DNA of 64,000 nucleotides. Origin: Chloroflexota bacterium (lineage in GTDB: Bacteria; Chloroflexota; Anaerolineae; Aggregatilineales; Phototrophicaceae). The stretch's first letter is position 1. Each line of letters starts with the position of its first letter. Made by a program: the position numbers and the translations under genes. The DNA is taken from contig WTGO01000049.1 in NCBI GenBank assembly GCA_011523515.1, positions 1 to 64,000 of the forward strand, read 5' to 3'. Under the pieces are notes generated by a model. That model was given only the letters and a program-made list of their open reading frames with translations, ran no database searches and was not told the origin of the DNA. Below, one piece after another: positions 8,616-17,434 of this stretch.

Positions 8616-9473
8616 ATGGCTGATTCCGGCCTTCAGCAGCGGATTAACGAAATCGCTCAGCGAGACCTGCGGCAGATGCGACCGCTGGCAGGCGGCAAGA
8701 TCAGCCATGTTCTGCGGGTCGACTTCGTCCGCGGAGAGCCGCTGGTGGCGAAGGTCGGCGACGGCAGCCACGACTTGCGGATTGAAGCCTATATGCTGCG
8801 CTACCTGCGCCGCCACTCGGCGCTGCCCATTCCCGATGTAATTCATGCCGAGCCGGATCTGCTATTGATGGATTATATCGCCGGCGAGGAACCGCTGGAG
8901 CAGGCGAGCCTGCGTCACTTGGGTCAACTGCTGGCCGCCTGCCACCAGGTCTGCGGCGCGTCCTACGGCCTCGAGCGCGACACCTTGATCGGCCCGCTGC
9001 ACCAGCCTAATCCGCCGCGGGACTCCTGGGTCGAATTCTTCCGCGACCAGCGCCTGCTCTATATGACCGGCGTAGCACGCGAGTCCGGCGAGCTGCCGTC
9101 CGCGTTGGACGACCGACTGCTGCGATTTGCCGCGTCTCTGGGCGACTGGCTGATCGAGCCGGGCTACCCCGCGCTCATTCACGGCGATATGTGGCGAACC
9201 AATATCATCGTCCGCGACGGCCGCGTCGCCGGCATCATTGACCCGGCGCTTTACTACGCGCACAACGAAATGGAGCTGGCATACATGGCGCTTTTCGACG
9301 GCCTGGGCGATGAGTTCTTCCGCGCCTATCATGAGCTGCTGCCGATCGACAGCCAGTTCTGGGAGTCGCGCCGTCACATCTACAACTTGTATCCGCTGCT
9401 GGTGCATTTAATCATTTTTGGACAAAAGTACATTCAACCGCTGGAAAACAGCCTTGCGCGCTTTGGATTTTAG
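8616..9473 (+). CDS. fructosamine-kinase family protein
   Basis: A 285-residue kinase of the APH fold. GGKISHVLRV in the N-lobe, LIHGDMWRTN (catalytic loop with Asp) and IIDPALYYAHNEMELAYMALF (metal-binding Asp plus the family's downstream motif) match fructosamine-3-kinase-related proteins. Such enzymes phosphorylate ketosamines formed by sugar attack on protein amines, leading to deglycation. It stands alone on the plus strand, divergent from rpmF. GTTCAFG-type eukaryotic features are not relevant here, and bacterial members may act on ribulosamines. The family call is firm; the substrate is inferred. Confidence 0.85.
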   Translation: MADSGLQQRINEIAQRDLRQMRPLAGGKISHVLRVDFVRGEPLVAKVGDGSHDLRIEAYMLRYLRRHSALPIPDVIHAEPDLLLMDYIAGEEPLEQASLRHLGQLLAACHQVCGASYGLERDTLIGPLHQPNPPRDSWVEFFRDQRLLYMTGVARESGELPSALDDRLLRFAASLGDWLIEPGYPALIHGDMWRTNIIVRDGRVAGIIDPALYYAHNEMELAYMALFDGLGDEFFRAYHELLPIDSQFWESRRHIYNLYPLLVHLIIFGQKYIQPLENSLARFGF

Positions 9474-9505
9474 TATTAGCATAGTTTCTCAGATTTGTTT
9501 TTTCG

Positions 9506-9511
9506 TACAAT
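9506..9511 (+). promoter_or_regulatory. possible -10 box for the lysine operon leader
   Basis: TACAAT lies 77 bases before the leader-peptide ATG in an AT-rich stretch. No convincing -35 hexamer is seen 16-18 bases upstream. It is listed because a leader transcript must start in this gap; treat it as weak. Confidence 0.25.
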
Positions 9512-9588
9512 CTGTTACTGGAGTGAAATCCGGAATAGCGATAAAGTACGCAGTTGATTTAAGCCAAGACGTGAATAAGTGATCAATC

Positions 9589-9636
9589 ATGTTAGTAAGC
9601 ACAAGCAAGAAGGCCAAGAAGACCTGCACCCACTAA
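9589..9636 (+). CDS. lysine-rich leader peptide of the lysW operon
   Basis: A 15-codon frame encodes MLVSTSKKAKKTCTH and a TAA stop at 9634-9636. Four of 15 codons are Lys (AAG), grouped at 9607-9621 as KKAKK. The frame lies in the leader just before a terminator hairpin and the lysine biosynthesis operon, as expected for a ribosome-sensing attenuator peptide like those of the trp, his and leu operons. The Shine-Dalgarno sequence is weak (AAGTGA upstream). It is too short for ordinary gene finding; support comes from codon content, position and the competing RNA helices. Confidence 0.7.
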   Translation: MLVSTSKKAKKTCTH

Positions 9637-9699
9637 GTATGGGCTTGTTTGTGCTGACAAAAATCTACACACGCACCCGCCCATACGGCGGGTTTTTTT
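9614..9699 (+). promoter_or_regulatory. transcription attenuator: protector, antiterminator and terminator helices
   Basis: Three alternative pairings can be drawn. The terminator pairs CCCGCC (9676-9681) with GGCGGG (9687-9692), before seven T residues. The antiterminator pairs GTATGGGC (9637-9644) with GCCCATAC (9679-9686), 8 bp, extended by GTGC (9651-9654) with GCAC (9673-9676); this uses up the left terminator arm. The weaker protector pairs CCCA (9629-9632) with TGGG (9640-9643), plus GCA (9626-9628) with TGC (9652-9654). A ribosome stalled on the Lys codons leaves 9637-9644 free to form the antiterminator; one that reaches the stop covers it. This predicts high lysine-operon expression when charged lysyl-tRNA is scarce. 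Confidence 0.7.
9676..9699 (+). terminator. intrinsic terminator in the lysW leader
   Basis: A CCCGCC / GGCGGG stem of 6 bp with loop CATAC is followed by T7. It lies 35 bases upstream of the lysW start, so it must be conditional for the operon to be expressed from the leader. Confidence 0.85.
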
Positions 9700-9733
9700 G
9701 TTGCGGGGATTCGAGCATTTAGGAGTAGACAAA

Positions 9734-9910
9734 ATGACTGACGGAACACCACTTTGCCCGGAGTGCGACGCCGATGTCGACATGCCGCTTGACGCTATGG
9801 AAAACGAGCTGATTTCCTGCGCAGAATGCGGCATCGAACTGGAGATCATGAGTCTCGATCCGATCGAGCTGGAATTGGCGCCGGAAGTCGAAGAGGATTG
9901 GGGAGAATAA
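9734..9910 (+). CDS. lysW: lysine biosynthesis carrier protein LysW
   Basis: A 58-residue acidic carrier protein. Its C-terminal Glu is joined to the amino group of alpha-aminoadipate, which protects it and carries it through the later lysine steps. The zinc site uses C8, C11, C29 and C32 (CPEC and CAEC), and the protein ends with the diagnostic EDWGE. The ATG at 9734 is preceded by AGGAG. It is the first structural gene after the attenuator and lies five bases before lysX. Confidence 0.95.
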   Translation: MTDGTPLCPECDADVDMPLDAMENELISCAECGIELEIMSLDPIELELAPEVEEDWGE

Positions 9911-9915
9911 GCCGC

Positions 9916-10794
9916 ATGCGCGTCGCCCTGCTGGTCACCCATATTCGCGCCGAAGAAAAGCTGATACTGGCCGCCTTCAATAAACGCGACATCAGCCCGG
10001 ATATCATCCTGGACCGGGAATTGAATTTCGATATATCGCAGGGAAGCGAGCAGTTGGCGCCATCAGGCAGCGCCTGGAGCGCCTACGACTTGATCTTTGA
10101 ACGCTGCGTCAGCACCTCGCGCGGCATGGTCGCGCTGGCCGTGCTCAACAGCTGGGGCGTCCGCAGCTTCAATTCCTTTGAGACAGCAGCCATTTGCGCC
10201 GATAAAGTGCGCACGAGCATCGCGCTGACGCAGAGCGGCATCCCGCAGCCGCATACGCGCGTCGCCTTCACGCCGGACAGCGCCATGCAAGCCATTGAAG
10301 ATGTGAAATACCCGGCAGTGCTCAAACCAGTTACCGGTTCCTGGGGACGGCTGCTGGCGCGCGTGCACAATCGTGACAGCGCCGAAGCCATACTGGAACA
10401 TCGGCAAACGCTGGGCGATTACAATCATCACATTTATTACGTTCAAGAATATGTTGATAAACCCGGGCGTGATATCCGCGCCTTCGTCGTGGGCGATCGC
10501 ACCATCGCCGCCATCTACCGGGCGTCCAATCATTGGATTACCAACACCGCGCGCGGTGGCCAGGCGACCAATTGTCCGGTGACCGAGCAGCTGGATGAAA
10601 TCTGCGTGAAAGCGGCCGAAGCGGTCGGCGGCGGCATCCTGGCCATCGACCTGCTGGAAGATGCGCAAGGCAATTTTGTGGTTAACGAAATCAACCACAC
10701 AATGGAATTCCGCAATAGCAGCGAACCGACAGGCGTCGATATCGCCCAGGAAACCATCGACTATGTTATCGAACAGATCGAGGTAATCGCGTGA
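9916..10794 (+). CDS. lysX: LysW-alpha-aminoadipate ligase
   Basis: A 292-residue ATP-grasp ligase of the RimK group that joins alpha-aminoadipate to the LysW C-terminus. The central PAVLKPVTGSWGRLL (phosphate loop), QEYVDKPGRDIRAFVVG and the metal-binding VVNEINHTMEFRN segment are seen in order. The ATG at 9916 lies just after lysW; longer upstream frames overlap lysW and were rejected. The gene overlaps lysY by four bases (GTGA). Some LysX homologues also accept glutamate for arginine synthesis; with only one ligase visible, dual use cannot be excluded. Confidence 0.92.
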   Translation: MRVALLVTHIRAEEKLILAAFNKRDISPDIILDRELNFDISQGSEQLAPSGSAWSAYDLIFERCVSTSRGMVALAVLNSWGVRSFNSFETAAICADKVRTSIALTQSGIPQPHTRVAFTPDSAMQAIEDVKYPAVLKPVTGSWGRLLARVHNRDSAEAILEHRQTLGDYNHHIYYVQEYVDKPGRDIRAFVVGDRTIAAIYRASNHWITNTARGGQATNCPVTEQLDEICVKAAEAVGGGILAIDLLEDAQGNFVVNEINHTMEFRNSSEPTGVDIAQETIDYVIEQIEVIA

Positions 10795-11816
10795 TACAGG
10801 CGGGCATTGTCGGCGGCAGCGGCTACACCGGCGGCGAATTGCTGCGCCTGCTGCATTTTCACCCCCAGGTGGAAGTGGCGCAGATCACCAGCCGCGAGCA
10901 CGCCGGACGCTATATCCACAGCGTGCATCCCAATTTGCGCGGGGTATCCACACTCAAGTTCATCCATCCCGACGCCTTGCAAACCTGTGACCTGCTCTTC
11001 CTGGCGCTGCCGCACGGCACGCCCGCGCGCAGCATTGAGCGCTACGCCGGGCTGGCGCCGAAGTTGATTGATCTATCCGCCGACTTCCGGCTCGATTCCG
11101 CTTCAGCCTATGAGCGCTGGTACGGCGAAGCGCATCCAGCACCGGACTGGCTCGAGCGCTTCGTCTACGGCTTGCCCGAGGCCAATCGCGAACGGCTCAG
11201 CGGCGCGGACTACATCAGCGGCGTGGGCTGCAACGCCACGGCTGTCAACCTCGCCCTCGGTCCCCTGGCGCGCGCGGGCCTTTTGCAGCGCGCCGTCATC
11301 GAAATCAAAGTGGGGTCGTCCGAGGGCGGCAATAAGAGCAATGCCAGCTCACATCATCCCGTGCGCAGCGGCGCCGTGCGCACCTACAAAGCGACCGGAC
11401 ACCGCCACTTGGCCGAAGTGCAGATGATCCTGGGCTGCGACCTGCCCATTCATTTTGCCGTGACCGCCATTGAGATGGTGCGGGGTGTCCACTTGCTGGC
11501 GCACTGCTATCTTGAGAAAAGCGTGGTCGAGCGCGACATCTGGCGCTTGTACCGCGGACAGTACCGCGACGAACCCTTCATCCGGCTGGTCAGCGGCAAA
11601 GTGGGCCTGCATCGCCTGCCCGAGCCGCGCGTGGTCGCCGGAACCAACTATTGCGATATCGGCTTCGAGCTGGACGACGATGGCGAACACCTGGTGGTGG
11701 TCGCCGCGCTGGACAATCTGGGCAAAGGCGCGGCCGGCAGCGCAGTACAGGCAATGAATCTGATGGTCGAATTCGACGAAACGACCGGGCTGGAATTCCC
11801 GGGTATCTATCCCTGA
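10791..11816 (+). CDS. lysY: LysW-aminoadipyl phosphate reductase (ArgC family)
   Basis: A 341-residue NADPH-dependent reductase that converts LysW-aminoadipyl-6-phosphate to the semialdehyde. GIVGGSGYTGGELLRLL is the nucleotide-binding loop at the N-terminus. The catalytic Cys lies in GVGCNATAVN; the GCNA form is usual for LysY, while ArgC proteins have GCYPT-like motifs. HHPVRSGAVRTYKATGHRH follows. The start is GTG overlapping the lysX stop. Its position, motif and neighbours favour lysine over arginine synthesis. Confidence 0.92.
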   Translation: MIQAGIVGGSGYTGGELLRLLHFHPQVEVAQITSREHAGRYIHSVHPNLRGVSTLKFIHPDALQTCDLLFLALPHGTPARSIERYAGLAPKLIDLSADFRLDSASAYERWYGEAHPAPDWLERFVYGLPEANRERLSGADYISGVGCNATAVNLALGPLARAGLLQRAVIEIKVGSSEGGNKSNASSHHPVRSGAVRTYKATGHRHLAEVQMILGCDLPIHFAVTAIEMVRGVHLLAHCYLEKSVVERDIWRLYRGQYRDEPFIRLVSGKVGLHRLPEPRVVAGTNYCDIGFELDDDGEHLVVVAALDNLGKGAAGSAVQAMNLMVEFDETTGLEFPGIYP

Positions 11817-11829
11817 GGCGCGGTTTCTG

Positions 11830-12639
11830 ATGTCGAGCACGGATCTTTTGGTAGTCAAATTGGGCGGCGGCGCCGGGCTGGATCTGGCGGCCGCCTGCGA
11901 TGACCTGGCGAATGTCTCAAGGCAGCGTCCGTTGGTCGTCGTCCACGGCGTCAGCGACGCCATGAATCAGCTCTGCGCCCAACTGGGCATTGAAGTGCAG
12001 ACGCTGACATCGCCTTCCGGGCATAGTTCGCGCTACACGCCGCCGGCGATCCGCGATGTCTACGTCCGCGCGGCTGAGCACACCAACACGGAATTGGTCA
12101 CTCAGCTGCGCCGGCGCGATGTCTCGGCTATCGGCTTCGTCAGCGACAGTGTCGTCGTGCGCGGCAGCCGCAAGCAAGCCATCCGCGCCGTCATGAACGG
12201 CAGAATCCGCATGGTGCGCGACGACCACAGCGGCGCCATAAAGAGCATTGAAACGGCAGCCTTGCGCGAGGCGCTGGCGCAAAGCCAGGTTCCAGTGCTA
12301 CCACCGATGGCAATCAGCGAGGACGGCCTGCTAAATGTCGACGGCGACCGAGCGGGCGCGGCAGTGGCCGGCGGGCTGGGCGCCAGCGCGCTCGTGATTT
12401 TGAGCAATGTGCGCGGGCTGTACCGCGACTTCCCCGCCGAAGACAGTTTCGTTGAGCAGGTCGCTTTACCACAGATTGACAGCGCGCTGGACTGGGCGCA
12501 GGGCCGCATGAAACGCAAGGTGCTGGCGGCGCAGGAAGCGCTTGCTCAAGACGTGGCGACCGTCATCATCGGCGACGGTCGCGTCAGCGATCCGGTGTCG
12601 AACGCGCTGCGCGGAGAGGGCACGAGGTTTACAGCATGA
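11830..12639 (+). CDS. lysZ: LysW-aminoadipate kinase (ArgB family)
   Basis: A 269-residue amino-acid kinase that phosphorylates the side-chain carboxylate of LysW-bound aminoadipate. The N-terminal VVKLGGGAG and VVVHGVSD motifs bind ATP phosphates, and NVDGDRAGAAVAGGLGA with ILSNVRGLYRDF lies in the nucleotide domain. The order X-Y-Z-J-K with lysW is the standard gene order. The stop overlaps the lysJ start (ATGA), consistent with coupled translation. Confidence 0.92.
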   Translation: MSSTDLLVVKLGGGAGLDLAAACDDLANVSRQRPLVVVHGVSDAMNQLCAQLGIEVQTLTSPSGHSSRYTPPAIRDVYVRAAEHTNTELVTQLRRRDVSAIGFVSDSVVVRGSRKQAIRAVMNGRIRMVRDDHSGAIKSIETAALREALAQSQVPVLPPMAISEDGLLNVDGDRAGAAVAGGLGASALVILSNVRGLYRDFPAEDSFVEQVALPQIDSALDWAQGRMKRKVLAAQEALAQDVATVIIGDGRVSDPVSNALRGEGTRFTA

Positions 12640-13802
12640 TTGAAACAGCGACCGTTTACGAAATCGAAGACCGCTATGGTTCCGGCGCTTACGGCAAACG
12701 GCCGACGGCTTTGGTCCGCGGGCAAGGCGTTTACGTCTGGGACATTGACGGCAATCGCTACCTGGACGCGACCAGCGGCCAGGGCGTCGCCGCGCTGGGA
12801 CACTGCCACCCGGCGGTAGTGGCCGCGGTCAACGCTCAAGCGAGTACGCTGGTATCGATTCACGAGTCATTCTATAACGACCGCCGCGCCGAGCTGTATA
12901 CGCTGCTGGACAGCATCACGCCCGCGGATCTCAGCCGCTTCTTCTTGTGCAACAGCGGCGCGGAAGCGATCGAGGGCGCGCTCAAGGTCGCCAAATTGCT
13001 CACAGGCCGCGTAGGCATCGTCGCCGCCAAACGCGCCTTTCACGGCCGCACGACCGGCGCCCTGTCCATGACCTGGACGCCGAAATACCGCAAGCCTTTC
13101 CAGGCTTGGCTGCCAGCTGTCGAGCACGTCGCCTTTAACGATATCGCCGCCGCTGTCGAGGCGATCACGCCGGAAACCGCCGCAGTCGTCGTGGAGTCAG
13201 TTCAGGGCGAAGGCGGCGTACACCCGGCCGCGAACGAGTATTTGCAGGCTCTGCGCGAACGTTGCGACCAGACCGGCGCCATGCTGATTATGGATGAAAT
13301 TCAGACCGGCTTCGGTCGCACGGGCAAGTGGTTCGGCTTCGAGCACGCCGACATCCTGCCTGACATCGTCGCGCTGGCCAAGGCCATCGGCGGCGGACTG
13401 CCCATGGGCGCAGTCTGCTGGCGCGCCGCTCACGGTCCGATCGACCGCGCCAGCCATGGCAGCACCTTCGGCGGGAATCCGCTGGCCTGCGCCGCGGCCA
13501 TCGCTACCCTGACAACCATCCGCGACCAGGGAATTGTGGAGCGCGCCCGCAGCCATGGCGAATGGCTAATGGACGAGCTGGCTGCGCTAAACCTGCGCGG
13601 CGTGCGCAGTGTGCGTGGGCGCGGGCTGATGATCGGCCTGGAGTTACGCGGGAGAGTTACGCCGGTGTTGAAGGCGCTTCAGGAGCAGGGCGTACTGGCG
13701 CTTCCCGCCGGCCTGAACACTTTGCGCTTGCTGCCGCCGCTGAACATCAGCCGAGACGAACTGCGCGCTGTCATGGACGCGATCCACGAGGTATTGGACT
13801 GA
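12636..13802 (+). CDS. lysJ: LysW-gamma-lysine aminotransferase (ArgD family)
   Basis: A 388-residue class III pyridoxal-phosphate aminotransferase that converts the LysW-bound semialdehyde to LysW-lysine using glutamate. NSGAEAIEGALKVAK, VVVESVQGEGGV and the cofactor lysine K249 in VALAKAIGGGLPMGA are present, with GSTFGGNPLACAA behind. It overlaps lysZ by four bases and ends three bases before lysK. Without context it could be read as acetylornithine aminotransferase; the LysW setting decides the name. Confidence 0.92.
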   Translation: MIETATVYEIEDRYGSGAYGKRPTALVRGQGVYVWDIDGNRYLDATSGQGVAALGHCHPAVVAAVNAQASTLVSIHESFYNDRRAELYTLLDSITPADLSRFFLCNSGAEAIEGALKVAKLLTGRVGIVAAKRAFHGRTTGALSMTWTPKYRKPFQAWLPAVEHVAFNDIAAAVEAITPETAAVVVESVQGEGGVHPAANEYLQALRERCDQTGAMLIMDEIQTGFGRTGKWFGFEHADILPDIVALAKAIGGGLPMGAVCWRAAHGPIDRASHGSTFGGNPLACAAAIATLTTIRDQGIVERARSHGEWLMDELAALNLRGVRSVRGRGLMIGLELRGRVTPVLKALQEQGVLALPAGLNTLRLLPPLNISRDELRAVMDAIHEVLD

Positions 13803-13805
13803 GCC

Positions 13806-14849
13806 ATGACCGCTATCCGCGCCGAGCAACTGCTGCGCGACCTTGTCAGCATCGCCAGCCCCTCCTGTCACGAGGCAGAAGCGTCCGCCTGTCTGGCGGA
13901 TTGGATGCGCGCCAACGACTATGACCGGGCCTATGTGGACGAGGTCGGCAACGCCGTCGGCATCATCGGCGACGGCCCGCGCGAAGTCGCGCTACTCGGG
14001 CATATCGACACCTTTCCCGGATTTCCGACGGTACGCCGTGAGGGGCGGCTCTTGTACGGCCGGGGCGCGGTGGACGCCAAAGGCCCGCTGTGTACCTTCG
14101 CCGTCGCGGCGCGTCAGGCTACCCTGCCTGACGACATCCGAGTCGTCGTCATCGGCGCAGTGGAAGAAGAAGCGGCCACCAGCCGCGGCGCGCGTCATGT
14201 GCTCGACCGCTTACAGCCCGACTTCTGCGTGATCGGCGAGCCATCGCATTGGGATCGCATCACGCTGGGCTACAAGGGTCGGCTGCTGCTCGACTGGCGC
14301 TGGGAAGGCGGCCTTGCGCACAGCGCCGGCGATGCGCCCAGCCCAGCCGAACGCGCCCTGGACTACTGGGGGCTCGTAAAAGCGCAGAGCGATCAACATA
14401 ACCAGGGGATCGACTCGATATTCGCCCGCCTGGATGCATCGCTGCGGGATATCAATACCTGGCAGGTTGGCGTGAACGGCGTGGCGGAAATGACGATCGG
14501 GCTGAGACTGCCGCCGGGCGTCAGCCCCGCGTGTCTGGAAGAGCAGCTACCACCGGCGGACGGCGCGTCGCTCACTGCTCGCGGGGCTGAACGGGCCTAT
14601 ACTGGCGACCGCAACAGCGAGCTCAGCCGTCAGTTTCGCCGCGCGATACGGGCGGCCGGCGGCGTCCCGCGCTTCCTGTACAAAACCGGCACATCCGATA
14701 TGAATGTGGTCGGCCCACATTGGAATTGTCCAATCCTGGCCTACGGACCGGGCGATTCCGCCCTGGACCATACGCCAAATGAGCATATTGATCTCGATGA
14801 GTATTTGCAGGCGATAGACGTGCTGTCTGCCGTGCTCGAATCACTTTAA
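13806..14849 (+). CDS. lysK: LysW-lysine hydrolase (M20 peptidase family)
   Basis: A 347-residue zinc hydrolase that releases free lysine and regenerates Lys[11 protein letters not shown] supplies a metal His and catalytic Asp, [11 protein letters not shown] the bridging Asp, [15 protein letters not shown] the catalytic Glu pair, and FCVIGEPS the next ligand. It is the last of the five carrier-protein enzymes and is followed after 18 bases by homocitrate synthase on the same strand. Confidence 0.92.
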   Translation: MTAIRAEQLLRDLVSIASPSCHEAEASACLADWMRANDYDRAYVDEVGNAVGIIGDGPREVALLGHIDTFPGFPTVRREGRLLYGRGAVDAKGPLCTFAVAARQATLPDDIRVVVIGAVEEEAATSRGARHVLDRLQPDFCVIGEPSHWDRITLGYKGRLLLDWRWEGGLAHSAGDAPSPAERALDYWGLVKAQSDQHNQGIDSIFARLDASLRDINTWQVGVNGVAEMTIGLRLPPGVSPACLEEQLPPADGASLTARGAERAYTGDRNSELSRQFRRAIRAAGGVPRFLYKTGTSDMNVVGPHWNCPILAYGPGDSALDHTPNEHIDLDEYLQAIDVLSAVLESL

Positions 14850-14867
14850 GTGAGAAGTGGCAACCCC

Positions 14868-16019
14868 ATGCACAACCGAAACATTCCTGTCCAAGGCTTC
14901 AACTTCATCGACTCGACTTTGCGCGAAGGCGAGCAATTTCGCGGTACGCATTTCACAATTGACGACAAGCGCGAAATCGCCCAGCTGCTCGATCGCTTTG
15001 GCGTCGAATACATGGAGCTTTCGACGCCGGTCGCCAGCCCGCAGAGCGCCGATGCCATCAGGTCGCTGGCCGACATGAAGCGCAACTTTCGGCTATTGAC
15101 GCATATCCGCGCCAATATCGACGACGCCAAGCTGGCCGTCGATTGCGGCGTCGACGGGGTTGATGTCTACGTCGGCACCTCCGATTACATGCGCCAGTTC
15201 AGCCACGGCAAGAGCTTGAAGCAAGTCATCGAAATCGGCCAGGAAGTCATCGCCTACCTCAGGAACAGCCGGGTCGAAACGCGCTTCAGCACGGAAGATA
15301 CCTTCCGCAGCAACTTCGCCGATGTGATGACGGTTTACCGCGCTATGGATTTGGCGGGCGTGGATCGCGTTGGCGTGGCCGATACAGTCGGTGTGGCCGA
15401 TCCGCTGCAGACCTACAATCTCATCTCCAATCTGCGCGATGTCGTCGCCTGCGATATCGAGTTCCACGGCCACAACGACAGCAGTTGCGCTGTGGCCAAT
15501 GCCTTTGCCGCCTTGCAAGCCGGCGCAACGCATATCGACACCACAGTGCTGGGCATCGGCGAACGCAACGGGATTACGCCCATGGGCGCCTTGATCGGCC
15601 GACTCTACACCTGTGACAAGTCGCTGGTATCGAAATACGACCTGCCGCTATTGGCGGAAATCGAAAGGGTCGTCGCCGCCAAAGTCGGCATTGACATACC
15701 CTTCAATACGCCGATCACCGGCGATGTCGCCTTCCATCACAAAGCCGGCGTGCATACAAACGCCGTTCTGCAGAATCCGACTACTTACGAGGCAGTCGAC
15801 CCGGAAGACTTCGGTATGTCGCGCATTATCGACGTAGCGCACCGGCTTGTCGGACGCAACGCCATTCGCGATCGCGCCGCCTGCCTGGGCATCGACTTGC
15901 CCGACGATACACTGCGTTCGGTGACGGACCAGGTCAAATCGTTGGCCGATGAGCGGCAAATCACGCTGGACGATGTTGATCGTATGCTCAGCGACCTGGC
16001 CCTGCCGGTTGAGGATTAG
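14868..16019 (+). CDS. lysS: homocitrate synthase
   Basis: Condenses 2-oxoglutarate with acetyl-CoA, the first step of the alpha-aminoadipate route. The 383-residue protein has the family start FIDSTLREGEQF (metal and substrate binding), the HGHNDSSCAVANAF metal His motif and GIGERNGITPMGAL, which is typical of homocitrate rather than isopropylmalate synthases. The ATG at 14868, with GAGAAG about ten bases upstream, is preferred over a GTG directly after the lysK stop. The first enzyme of the pathway is thus last in this transcript block. Confidence 0.9.
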   Translation: MHNRNIPVQGFNFIDSTLREGEQFRGTHFTIDDKREIAQLLDRFGVEYMELSTPVASPQSADAIRSLADMKRNFRLLTHIRANIDDAKLAVDCGVDGVDVYVGTSDYMRQFSHGKSLKQVIEIGQEVIAYLRNSRVETRFSTEDTFRSNFADVMTVYRAMDLAGVDRVGVADTVGVADPLQTYNLISNLRDVVACDIEFHGHNDSSCAVANAFAALQAGATHIDTTVLGIGERNGITPMGALIGRLYTCDKSLVSKYDLPLLAEIERVVAAKVGIDIPFNTPITGDVAFHHKAGVHTNAVLQNPTTYEAVDPEDFGMSRIIDVAHRLVGRNAIRDRAACLGIDLPDDTLRSVTDQVKSLADERQITLDDVDRMLSDLALPVED

Positions 16020-16027
16020 TCAGCGGC

Positions 16028-17287
16028 TCAAACGGCGAGCCCATTACTTGGGTCATGCATGGGGACAACAAAGACCAAGACGGACAGCAAGCCCGCCAGC
16101 GCGAATATGCCGAAGGACAGCTCGAAGCTGACGGCATCCACCAGCCAGCCCCCGATAATCGGCGCAAAAACGGTCACCGGCGCGATGAGGCTGTTGGCCA
16201 TGCCAATATAGAAGGGCCGGTCGGCAACCGAACAAAATTGCACCGTAATCGTCATGATGGTCGACCACTGGGTCGAATTCACCATGCCAGTCAGGGCGAA
16301 TACGAGATAGAACCAGCGCGGGTCCTCGGCTGCCAAGGCAATTGCGATCGCCAGTACAGTCAAGAAGTTGGCCAGTATCAGCACGCGCCGCAGACCCCAG
16401 CGCTCGCCGATCCAGCCGATCACCGAGCTGGTGAGCATATTCATTAGCAGCAGTACGCTGGTCAAGCCGCCGACAAACTCCGGCGACAAGTCAAAGCGGC
16501 GTATCCCAAAAATCGTGTAGAAAGAGATGGCGGTCAAACTAAGGGAAGTCAGGCCGCGCGCGACCAGAAACCAGCGAAAGTTGCGATCGGCCCGCAGGAT
16601 CCGCCGAAGCTTGCTGCCAAACGCTCGCCATCTTAACCCTTCTACGACATCTCGTTTAGCGCTCTTGGGTTCAAAGGTAAGCGCCAGGAATACATAAGAC
16701 GCCATCATGCTGATTCCCGCAATGGCAAAGAGCCAGGCAAAACTCTCGGGGTAAGCCAGCCGCTCCAAAATCACGCTGGCGAGCAAGGCGCCGCCCGCGC
16801 CAAACAGATTCACTGCGGCCGATTGAATGCCAAAAAATGTGCCCAGATAATGCGCCGGCATGATTTTGCTAATCATGCTTTGCCAGGCGGTTCCGGTAAA
16901 GCCGCCGCCCAGCGACTGAATGCCGAGCAAGACCAAGGTCAGGAGTAGCGCTGCGTCGGCGCCTATCGCGGGTAGCGCCAGGGCCACGAGCGCCAGGCCA
17001 AAGAATGGCACGCGCTCAAACAGCGTCGTCACCAACACTGTCGGCTTAAAGCGAGTCAAACCGGCGACGTAACCCGAGGTCAGCAGTTGCGGAACTTGCC
17101 AACCGATATGGAATAGGGCCGCCACAAAGCCGATCAGCGCCGTTGATTCGGTCAGGTAGGACAGGAAAAGCGGGATTATGGTAACATACGACGCCAAACC
17201 CATGACGCCGAAGCCGAACAGCGCGCCATCCATTATGTTGACGAATGAATTATGACGGAGTTTGCCTTGCAGATCGCTTGATAACAT
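16028..17287 (-). CDS. MFS transporter between lysine genes
   Basis: A 419-residue major facilitator protein with about 12 hydrophobic segments. It starts at MLSSDLQGKLRHNSFVNIMDG, just before the first helix; a 65-residue upstream extension lacks membrane character and runs towards leuC. It points against the lysine genes and separates homocitrate synthase (9 bases from its stop) from homoaconitase (divergent). The substrate is unknown. Export or uptake of an amino acid is only suggested by location. Confidence 0.75.
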   Translation of the reverse strand: MLSSDLQGKLRHNSFVNIMDGALFGFGVMGLASYVTIIPLFLSYLTESTALIGFVAALFHIGWQVPQLLTSGYVAGLTRFKPTVLVTTLFERVPFFGLALVALALPAIGADAALLLTLVLLGIQSLGGGFTGTAWQSMISKIMPAHYLGTFFGIQSAAVNLFGAGGALLASVILERLAYPESFAWLFAIAGISMMASYVFLALTFEPKSAKRDVVEGLRWRAFGSKLRRILRADRNFRWFLVARGLTSLSLTAISFYTIFGIRRFDLSPEFVGGLTSVLLLMNMLTSSVIGWIGERWGLRRVLILANFLTVLAIAIALAAEDPRWFYLVFALTGMVNSTQWSTIMTITVQFCSVADRPFYIGMANSLIAPVTVFAPIIGGWLVDAVSFELSFGIFALAGLLSVLVFVVPMHDPSNGLAV

Positions 17288-17434
17288 GGCGCCAATTAAA
17301 TCGGATATTGCCAGGCGAAGGCGCAATTCTAACAGACTATTCTTGAGACAGAATGCGCAATGCATTGGCAAGCGCGGCCTGCAATTTGGTTCCACGCGGG
17401 ATGAAAAAGCGGTTTTACCATGAGTACCTGATTC

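Noticed and set aside
9474-9733. A lysine riboswitch (L-box) upstream of lysW
   Set aside because: The gap is too short and lacks the five-helix core. A Lys-codon leader and alternative hairpins explain it better.
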